Assembly: GCA_023412805.1 (NCBI GenBank)
Contig: JAEZRM010000154.1
Span: 1 to 64,000, forward strand
Reading direction: 5' to 3'
Source: Pseudomonadota bacterium
Lineage (GTDB): Bacteria; Pseudomonadota; Alphaproteobacteria; Rhizobiales; Hyphomicrobiaceae
DNA: 64,000 nucleotides
Below, in pieces: positions 57,770-64,000 of the stretch. A program made the position numbers and the translations under genes. The notes beneath the pieces are model-generated. The model was not told the origin of the DNA. It saw only the letters and a list, made by a program, of their open reading frames with translations, and did no database searches. Positions within the stretch are counted from its first letter, which is position 1. Every line of letters begins with the position of its first letter.

Positions 57770-58351
57770 ATGGACATCGGATACGCGAGAACCTCGACGC
57801 TGGAGCAGGTAGCAGGGTTTGAGGCGCAGAAGAGGGAGCTAGAAGCAGCCGGCTGCGGCAAGGTGTTTGCCGAGCAGGTGTCATCGGTAGCTGAGCGAGA
57901 TCAGCTCGCGTCAGCGATCGACTACTTGCGCGAAGGCGACACCCTTCTGGTGACCAAGCTGGACCGTCTCGCGCGATCCATGAGGGACCTGCTCGACATC
58001 GTCGCGCGAGTTGAGGCTAAGGGGGCGGGCCTCCGCATTCTTAACATGAACCTCGACACCTCGACGGCCACTGGCAAACTTATGCTTCAGGTGCTGGGTT
58101 CGGTCGCCGAGTTCGAGCGCAATATGATGCTGGAGCGCCAACGCGAGGGCATCGCAAAAGCAAAGGCTGACGGGAAGTTCAAAGGCCGCGCACCGACAGC
58201 TCGGGCAAAGGCGCCTGACATAGAGGCGTTGCTTGCCGCAGGGCATAGTCCCACTGCGGTCGCGAAGGCGCTCAGGATAGGTCGATCGTCTGTCTACCGT
58301 GCCATCCGAGAGCTGGAGATGAGACGAGGAGGCGAGAACTCGTCGGCGTGA
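57770..58351 (+). CDS. Serine recombinase of the resolvase/invertase family (element)
   Basis: This is a complete 193-residue small serine recombinase. The catalytic Ser9 is in DIGYARTSTLEQVAGFEAQK, with LLVTKLDRLARSMRDLLDIV and TATGKLMLQVLGSVAEFERN. The C-terminal helix-turn-helix of the Hin type is at about 145-185 (LAAGHSPTAVAKALRIGRSS, then VYRAIRE). Such proteins resolve or invert DNA at nearby sites, or regulate. GGAG 9 nt upstream supports the ATG at 57770 rather than the TTG at 57713. It is 49 nt upstream of the three-Cys gene. Confidence 0.92.
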   Translation: MDIGYARTSTLEQVAGFEAQKRELEAAGCGKVFAEQVSSVAERDQLASAIDYLREGDTLLVTKLDRLARSMRDLLDIVARVEAKGAGLRILNMNLDTSTATGKLMLQVLGSVAEFERNMMLERQREGIAKAKADGKFKGRAPTARAKAPDIEALLAAGHSPTAVAKALRIGRSSVYRAIRELEMRRGGENSSA

Positions 58352-58399
58352 GCCGTACCCTCGTTGACATTTGTGCCGAACTAGTTCCTCAATTGTTCT

Positions 58400-59182
58400 A
58401 TGCCAGCCCGAACTGCAATAGAGTGGACGGACGCCACTTGGAACCCGGTTACGGGATGCACCAAGATCAGCGCCGGATGCCAACTTTGCTACGCTGAGAG
58501 GTTGGCTGAACGTTTTAGAGGCGTGTCAGGGCACCCGTTTGAAGCAGGGTTCGACCTGACGCTGCGGCCCGAGCGCTTGCAGCAGCCTTTGGGGTGGAAG
58601 AAGCCCAAGGCGATCTTTGTCAACTCGATGAGCGACCTGTTCCACAAGAAGGTGCCGCGCGAGTTCGTCGATAACGTCTTTGACGTGATGGAAAAGGCTC
58701 ACTGGCATCGATTTCAAGTTTTGACAAAGCGGAGTTCAAGGCTGCGGGACTACGTAAACGCGAGATACGTTTCGGCACCTCCACCTGGGCACATATGGCT
58801 CGGCACCTCCGTCGAGGATCGTCAAGCAACATCCCGCATCAAGCATCTGAGGGAGGCACGAGCAGCGGTGCGCTTCTTGTCAATCGAACCGCTGATTGCG
58901 AGCGTGGGGTCGCTTGACCTTGGAGGTATCGACTGGGTCATCGTGGGAGGAGAGAGCGGACCGAGCGCCAGACCAGTGGCACCTGAGTGGGTGCGAGACA
59001 TCAGAGACCAATGCATTGCCGCAGATGTGAAGTTCTTTTTCAAGCAGTGGGGCGGGCTCACGCCGAAGGCTGGCGGACGACAACTCGACGGAAGAGAGTG
59101 GAACGAAACACCCACCCGTAGGCAGTCGAAGCCGATGCCACCACACAGTGATGGAACACCACGCCATGACGGGGCCGTATAA
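58400..59182 (+). CDS. Three-Cys-motif protein, phage Gp37/Gp68 (DUF5131) family
   Basis: The 260-residue protein matches the DUF5131 family named after mycobacteriophage Gp37/Gp68. The N-terminus IEWTDATWNPVTGCTKISAG with CQLCYAE gives a CX6CX2C cluster (about Cys20, 27, 30) reminiscent of the radical-SAM cluster but with different spacing. Later family motifs are KAIFVNSMSDLFHKKVPREF, VLTKRSSRLRDY, WLGTSVEDRQATSRI, FLSIEPLIASVG, VIVGGESGPSARPVAPEWV and FFFKQWGG. Activity is unknown. In many genomes this family is encoded beside TcmP, as here, with overlapping ends; this suggests a functional pair. Confidence 0.88.
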   Translation: MPARTAIEWTDATWNPVTGCTKISAGCQLCYAERLAERFRGVSGHPFEAGFDLTLRPERLQQPLGWKKPKAIFVNSMSDLFHKKVPREFVDNVFDVMEKAHWHRFQVLTKRSSRLRDYVNARYVSAPPPGHIWLGTSVEDRQATSRIKHLREARAAVRFLSIEPLIASVGSLDLGGIDWVIVGGESGPSARPVAPEWVRDIRDQCIAADVKFFFKQWGGLTPKAGGRQLDGREWNETPTRRQSKPMPPHSDGTPRHDGAV

Positions 59183-60323
59183 AGGGCGACCGCAGACCAA
59201 AGCTAAGCATTACATCCTGAAGAACTACCTCCAGACCCTAAGCTTCAAAGTGCTGAGCCACTGGACCGAGCTTGTGTACGTGGACGGCTTCTCAGGGCCA
59301 TGGAAATCTAAAACAGAGGACTTCTCAGACACGTCCTTCATGATCGCTCTGACTGTGCTGAAAGACGTGCAGAACCACTGGCGCACTCAAGGGCGAGAGG
59401 TGAGTATCAAGTGCTTTTTTGTCGAAAGGGATGCCGCCGCTTATGCGCTACTGAGCGAGGCGGTCGCGCCGTTTCGGGATGAGGCGCACGGGTTCGACAT
59501 CCGAGTGCGACGCGGCCACTTCGAGGACGCCATAGGCGACATCAAGAGTTACATGGGGCGGGCGTTCGCGCTGACCTTCATCGACCCAACTGGATGGAAG
59601 GGCTACGCTTACGATCGCATTAGGCCGGTTCTCCAGCACGATCCAGGCGAGGTCTTGATCAACTTCATGTATGATCACATCAATCGCTTCAGCACCCACC
59701 CCGATCCGAAAATTGTGGCTTCGCTTGATCCCATTCTGGGAGGAGAGGGTTGGAGCCAACGCCTCGATCCGGCCTTGGCACGTGGACCGGCCCTGGAGAA
59801 GCTCTTTCGCCAGACACTCGCGAGCGCCGGGCGGTTCAAGTACACGCTGTCAACTCGGATCGATAAAGAGACGCAAGACAGACCTCACTTCTGCATCGCT
59901 TATGGTACTCGGAGCGCTGCAGGGCTGGAGGCATTTCGCAACATTGAGCACTCTGCCCTCAGGGGGCACGAGGCCGAACGCACGAGTGCAAAGATTTCTA
60001 AGAAGGCATCCTCTAGCGGGATGGAGGACCTGTTCGCGGACTTGCCCGTCGCGAACTCCAGCAGCGTCGAGGCATTGGTGGATGCCGAACGGTCGAGGGC
60101 CAGGGCGTATCTGCTTGGGCACCTTGAAGGACGACCCAAAGGTGAAGCGTTCGATAAGGTCTGGCCGATGCTGCTCCAGTCCTTCATCATCCGCAAAACC
60201 GATGTGAAACAACTTTGCGCAGCACTGGCCAAAGAGGGAGTGCTGGAGAACACCTGGAAATGCGACGGCAAGAAGGTGCCGCACGACAACCACCACATCA
60301 TACGCGCATCGACAGGCCACTAA
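59151..60323 (+). CDS. tcmP: Three-Cys-motif partner protein TcmP
   Basis: This 390-residue protein matches TcmP, named for co-occurrence with the three-Cys protein. The N-terminal half looks like a class I methyltransferase fold: KAKHYILKNYLQTLSFKVLS, LVYVDGFSGPWKSKTEDFSD (motif I-like), IKCFFVERDAAAYALLSEAV with an acidic strand-2 end, RVRRGHFEDAI, and ALTFIDPTGWKGYAYDRIRP with a DPxG motif IV. The C-terminal half (about 200-390) is helical. Its start overlaps the three-Cys gene by about 32 bases (ATG 59151; ATG 59166 is also possible), so the two are translationally coupled. It ends 13 bases before the convergent integrase. Confidence 0.87.
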   Translation: MEHHAMTGPYKGRPQTKAKHYILKNYLQTLSFKVLSHWTELVYVDGFSGPWKSKTEDFSDTSFMIALTVLKDVQNHWRTQGREVSIKCFFVERDAAAYALLSEAVAPFRDEAHGFDIRVRRGHFEDAIGDIKSYMGRAFALTFIDPTGWKGYAYDRIRPVLQHDPGEVLINFMYDHINRFSTHPDPKIVASLDPILGGEGWSQRLDPALARGPALEKLFRQTLASAGRFKYTLSTRIDKETQDRPHFCIAYGTRSAAGLEAFRNIEHSALRGHEAERTSAKISKKASSSGMEDLFADLPVANSSSVEALVDAERSRARAYLLGHLEGRPKGEAFDKVWPMLLQSFIIRKTDVKQLCAALAKEGVLENTWKCDGKKVPHDNHHIIRASTGH

Positions 60324-60335
60324 CCCTCAGCCTCG

Positions 60336-61955
60336 TCAACTCCCGTGGCCTAGTAGGCTGTGCAGTGGCATCCGTTTTATCGCTGCGGCCATCGTTGCCA
60401 ACCGCGTCTCTCCGTAGCTCTCTCCGACCGTAGCTGGCCGATGCCCGAGGATCGCACTGGCCACGCTATCCGCCACGCCAGCGTCTCGCGCCAGCGTTCG
60501 AAAGAAATGTCGCCAAGCATGATTGGGGGCCTTCCGAGCTGCCTTGCCCACTTCTAGACCGAGCGTGTGAACCCAGTTGGCCACCCTTTTCGCGACGATC
60601 TTCGCTTGCGGCTTCTTCGCTCCGGTCCGGCGTCGCGAGGGATCGTAGAACAGCGGGCCTTGACCGCGCGACTTCGCGAAATCTAGGAAGCCCAACGCGA
60701 CGATCGAGCTATGCAGTGGCACCTTGCGCTGTGACCATACGTTCTTGAGGGACCCAGCGTCGGCTCGAAGGTCCATGTACCAGATGCCTTCCTCGCAGCC
60801 GATGTCCTCAACGCGCAACTGACAAACCTCTCCAACTCGGGCACCGGATTGAGCACATAGTCTCGGCACCCACCGGCAAGCAGCGTCCTGCACACGGCTC
60901 GTCGCCGCGAGGATGACCCGAGCCTCCGCCGCGCTGAAGCCGGACATCTCTTCGCCCGCCCGCGCCGCCCGCCGCACAGAGACGCCCTGAGCCGGGTTCG
61001 AGGCACAAAGCTCGTTCTCGACCCCCCAACGGTAGATCGCCTTCAAGGCGGCGAGCTTGCTCCCATTGATGGTCTTCGGAGCGTTTTGGAGGTCGAGCAG
61101 GTGCTGCTTCCATCGCACTACATCGCTGCGGGTGACAGCAGTCGCGTCGGAGTGGCCGATGAACTCGACGAAGCGCTCAATGTGGCTCCTCCAGAGATCA
61201 AGCGTTGACTGCGCGGGAGAGCTTTCCTTCGCCCAGCCGTTGAACAGGTCCATCAGGCTCGCACCATCGTTCTTCACGGAGGACGTACCAGCAGGGCGGC
61301 CGATTGCTGGAGGGTCTGCGAACCGGGTGACGAACTTGTCGGGGCCATAGTCGCCGCCAGCCCTACGGATCAAAAGCTGGCAGGCATTGATCAGCGCCCA
61401 GGCGACCTCTGTCACCAGCGCCTCACGACTGTCCTCCGAGATGACGAGACCGCGTCGTGCGAGGAACTCGCTCAAGTCGAAACAACGGGACAGTCGTCGG
61501 AAGCCCTCGCGCGGGTCGTAGGGCTCCCGCTCGCTGCCGTCGCTCTCCTTATCGAAGCATTCGAGCCCCTCGAAGAGCTGCTCTTGGTAGGCTTCCCAGC
61601 CAGCGACTGACCCCGGGTCGTCTTGATGGGTCAGAACGAGGTCGCGATACCAAATGCCAGCATAACCGCTGACCTCACGCGACGTGAGCTTGATCGCCCG
61701 GCCCCTGGCGCTTGCCCAGCGTTGCTCTAGTTGCTCCTGAACCGCCGAATGACGAAGACGCGCCTCGCCAGTGTCCTTCGTGCGCAGAGAGACCTTCACG
61801 ATGTCGCGGAGCTTGATCGTCGTGGGGACGCCCGAGACTTCGACCGTGATCGACGACCCGTGATGGGTAGCTGCCAGCTCTGCGGGGAGGCGGGCGCGGT
61901 AGTAGAAGCTCCCCGTCTGGGGATGGCGCCAAGGTCGAGACATTCCGATGATCAT
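60336..61955 (-). CDS. int: Tyrosine-type site-specific integrase of the element
   Basis: The 539-residue integrase carries the complete C-terminal catalytic set: Arg373 in CAQSGARVGEVCQLRVEDIG, His479 and Arg482 in PNHAWRHFFRTLARDAG, His505 and Tyr514 in ILGHRPATVGESYGETR. The long N-terminal part (about 1-260) includes a MSRPWRHPQTGSFYYRARLP arm region and a core-binding domain around 245-330. AGGAGGGG 5 nt before the ATG at 61955 fixes the start. It is adjacent to the tRNA-Leu gene and points away from it, the usual position for an integrase that uses a tRNA 3' end as attachment site. Confidence 0.95.
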   Translation of the reverse strand: MIIGMSRPWRHPQTGSFYYRARLPAELAATHHGSSITVEVSGVPTTIKLRDIVKVSLRTKDTGEARLRHSAVQEQLEQRWASARGRAIKLTSREVSGYAGIWYRDLVLTHQDDPGSVAGWEAYQEQLFEGLECFDKESDGSEREPYDPREGFRRLSRCFDLSEFLARRGLVISEDSREALVTEVAWALINACQLLIRRAGGDYGPDKFVTRFADPPAIGRPAGTSSVKNDGASLMDLFNGWAKESSPAQSTLDLWRSHIERFVEFIGHSDATAVTRSDVVRWKQHLLDLQNAPKTINGSKLAALKAIYRWGVENELCASNPAQGVSVRRAARAGEEMSGFSAAEARVILAATSRVQDAACRWVPRLCAQSGARVGEVCQLRVEDIGCEEGIWYMDLRADAGSLKNVWSQRKVPLHSSIVALGFLDFAKSRGQGPLFYDPSRRRTGAKKPQAKIVAKRVANWVHTLGLEVGKAARKAPNHAWRHFFRTLARDAGVADSVASAILGHRPATVGESYGETRLATMAAAIKRMPLHSLLGHGS

Positions 61956-62041
61956 GTGTACCCCTCCTGTGTGCTAGGCAGGAGAGGGAAAAGCTCAACG
62001 AGCACGCTATGTTAGCGCCAGCGCTACGTTTTCGTGCTTCA

Positions 62042-62126
<85 letters not shown>

Positions 62127-62430
62127 AGGCGGGCTTCAGTTAAGGGGGCGGCGGGCACTTGTCAATGACGCGGCCGCAGCCGAGCCGGCCATCCTCGCTC
62201 GTCGGCTCCCTGAGAACGCCGCAACGACACCGAAACCCAGGCAAACCAAACCATTTCCACCGCTCGCGGGGGCCGCGACGGGCCGCGCGGACCCTGCACG
62301 CACCGGCCTCCATCCAGCCGCGGCAATCAAAGAGCCGCCGAGCCGAAGCCAAAACAAAGCGGACGCGCACCTTGTGGTGTACGCCCGCGATAGCTACTGT
62401 CTTCAGCCGAAGAGCGACCCGCGCCCTGGC
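62127..62430. other. 304-bp intergenic region, no gene seen
   Basis: This lies between the TPP-enzyme gene stop and the tRNA 5' end; it should contain the tRNA promoter. Frames open on both strands are Arg/Ala-rich without ribosome sites. Confidence 0.5.
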
Positions 62431-64000
62431 CTAAACGTGCCCCTCCACCATGACCTCGAGCAGCTTGGCGCCGGGCGTCGTCGTCGCCTTGCGAATTGCC
62501 GGCTCAAGGGCGGCAGGGTCGGTGATGCGGTGCGCCTCGAGACCCATGGACTTCGCGAGTGCGGTGAAGTCCACCGCCGGCTCCACGAAGTCCATGCCGA
62601 CGAACTGATCGTTGCCATGGAAGAGCTTGAGGCGCTGCTTGATGATGCGATAGCCGCCGTTGTTGCAGATGATGTAAGTGATCGGCAGCTTGTGGTGCGC
62701 GGCCGTCCAGAGCGCCTGGATGGAATACATCGCCGAACCGTCGCCGACGACGCACACGACCGGACGGTCCTTCTGCGCGAGCGAGATGCCGACCGACGCC
62801 GGCACGCTCCAGCCGATGCCGCCCGAAGCGAGGCCGTGGTAGCCGAAGCGATCGCGGTAGGCGAGCAGGCTGTTCAGCAGGCGGCCGCTCGTCAGCGACT
62901 CGTTGACGACCACGGCATCCTTCGGGATCGACTCCACGATGCGCAGCGTCATGAAATCCGGATTGATCGGCTTGCCCTTCACGATCTCGCGGCCCTCGAT
63001 CGTCGACACGAGCTTTTTGCGCTTGGCCGTCCAGTTGTTCTCTTTGAGCGCAGCGATCGACTTCTCGGCGCGATCCGTGAGCGCCTTGCCGCCCTTCTGG
63101 ACGAGCGCCGGCGTCAGCACGCGCAGCGTCTCGCGCACATCCGCACGGACGGCGAGCTCGGCCGAATAATTCTTGGCAAGATCCCAGTCATTGAGACCGA
63201 TCTGGATCATAGCCAGCTCGGGCGGCATCGGATCGATTTCGCTCCACACCGACATGCGGATCGGATCTGCACCGAGCACGATCATGAGATCGTAGGGCGA
63301 TAGCGCCGCGCGAACGTCCGGCTGCTCGCGATTGAGACCGCCAATGTAGCAGGGGCTTTCGGAGAGGAAGTGCGCGCCATAGGCGACGCTCTGCTGCAGC
63401 ACCGGACAGCCGAACGCCTCGGCGAACTCGGCCGCCTCCTTGAGCGCATCGCTCTTCACGAGCTCGTCACCGACGATGATGATCGGGCGCTCGGCCTTGA
63501 GGATGCGGGCTGCGAGCGCATCGAGCACTTCGTCGGAAGGACGCACGCGGCTATCGACACGCGTCGACGAACCGAGATCGATGCCCCCTTCCATGTTGAG
63601 GATATCGCCCGGCAGCGAGATGAAGACGGGCCCGGTCGGCGGCGTCATGGCGACCTTGGCGGCGCGGCGCATGATGCGCGGCAGATCCTCGAGGCGCGTG
63701 ACCTCGATCGCCCACTTGACCAGCGGCTCGGCCATGGGAACGAGATTGTCGTAAAGCAGCGGCTCGGTGAGGCCGTGCCCCTGCTCCTGCTGGCCGGCCG
63801 TGAGAATGATGGGCGTGCCGGTGAACTTCGCGTTGTAGAGCGAGCCGAGCGCGTTACCGAGACCGGGGGCGACGTGAACATTGCACGCCGTGAGCTGGCC
63901 TGAAGCGCGCGAATAGCCGTCGGCCATGGCGACCACCAGGCTCTCCTGCATCGCCATCACGTAGTTCATATCGGGGTGCTCGGCGAGCGCGTGCATGATC
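62431..64000 (-). CDS. Thiamine-diphosphate-dependent decarboxylase, benzoylformate decarboxylase-like (N-terminus outside window)
   Basis: The 523 visible residues cover nearly all of a TPP enzyme. Near the visible N-terminus, QESLVVAMADGYSRASG carries the catalytic Glu, and NVHVAPGLGNALGSLYNAKF matches the His-containing segment of benzoylformate decarboxylase. PIILTAGQQEQG and EPLVKWAIEVTR follow, and the TPP/Mg motif is VVGDGSAMYSIQALWTAAHH ending in NN. Members decarboxylate 2-keto acids such as phenylglyoxylate; the related acetolactate-synthase-like branch cannot be excluded. The first residues lie beyond base 64000. Confidence 0.82.
   Translation of the reverse strand, partial: IMHALAEHPDMNYVMAMQESLVVAMADGYSRASGQLTACNVHVAPGLGNALGSLYNAKFTGTPIILTAGQQEQGHGLTEPLLYDNLVPMAEPLVKWAIEVTRLEDLPRIMRRAAKVAMTPPTGPVFISLPGDILNMEGGIDLGSSTRVDSRVRPSDEVLDALAARILKAERPIIIVGDELVKSDALKEAAEFAEAFGCPVLQQSVAYGAHFLSESPCYIGGLNREQPDVRAALSPYDLMIVLGADPIRMSVWSEIDPMPPELAMIQIGLNDWDLAKNYSAELAVRADVRETLRVLTPALVQKGGKALTDRAEKSIAALKENNWTAKRKKLVSTIEGREIVKGKPINPDFMTLRIVESIPKDAVVVNESLTSGRLLNSLLAYRDRFGYHGLASGGIGWSVPASVGISLAQKDRPVVCVVGDGSAMYSIQALWTAAHHKLPITYIICNNGGYRIIKQRLKLFHGNDQFVGMDFVEPAVDFTALAKSMGLEAHRITDPAALEPAIRKATTTPGAKLLEVMVEGHV

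Overview
The window is GC-rich (roughly 60-65 %), densely coding alphaproteobacterial chromosome, most likely from the Hyphomicrobiales (Rhizobiales). I infer this from the gene families present: GapR/DUF2312, the dnaN-recF-gyrB run, smc directly downstream of DsbA-like genes, lpxK, a PleC/DivJ-type orphan histidine kinase, a lysine-rich H1-like protein, and many catabolic CoA, SDR and Liv-transport genes. No rRNA, CRISPR array or phage structural gene is visible. One tRNA is present, tRNA-Leu(CAG).

Bases 1-20800 hold mostly envelope and catabolic genes: a PRC-barrel protein, an Ldh-type dehydrogenase divergent from a class III aminotransferase, GapR, a peptidoglycan-binding protein behind a membrane histidine kinase, a dienoyl-CoA-reductase-like SDR, a lysophospholipase-like hydrolase and a DUF502 membrane protein. 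A complete five-gene Liv-type ABC importer (9905-14734) follows. Next come peroxiredoxin, a TrmN6-like methyltransferase with DUF2007, a 2-hydroxychromene-2-carboxylate isomerase-like protein, two tandem 3-hydroxyisobutyrate dehydrogenase paralogs and an FAD-linked 2-hydroxyacid dehydrogenase.

Bases 20900-37600 are replication- and chromosome-related: a membrane-anchored Ser/Thr kinase with seven WD40 repeats, dnaN, recF and gyrB, then an HpcH/HpaI aldolase, a YeeE/YedE sulfur transporter with a sulfide-sensor-like operator, and two DsbA-like proteins upstream of smc. A SET-domain protein follows. Bases 37900-50450 carry lpxK, another SDR, a CaiB CoA-transferase, a metallo-beta-lactamase-like protein, an inositol-phosphatase/HisN-type phosphatase, the H1-like protein, a luciferase-like monooxygenase, an amidase, penicillin-binding protein 1C, a DUF817 membrane protein and a lipoprotein.

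Bases 50666-62060 are an integrated mobile element of about 11.4 kb, and are the accessory part of the window. It is bounded by a perfect 20-bp direct repeat. The right copy is the 3' end of the intact tRNA-Leu gene and the left copy is the duplicated fragment. A tyrosine integrase lies next to the tRNA. Cargo comprises a secreted DUF992-like protein, a pyruvoyl-dependent arginine decarboxylase, several unknown small genes separated by a repeated leader-like sequence, ParA, a protein with a PD-(D/E)xK nuclease signature, a Cys/His-motif protein, a ParB-domain protein, a small serine recombinase, and a two-gene module. That module pairs a three-Cys-motif (phage Gp37/Gp68, DUF5131) protein with its partner TcmP. 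It reads as a radical-SAM-like protein coupled to a methyltransferase-like protein and is the best candidate here for a poorly described system.

After the tRNA, the window ends inside a thiamine-diphosphate enzyme resembling benzoylformate decarboxylase.
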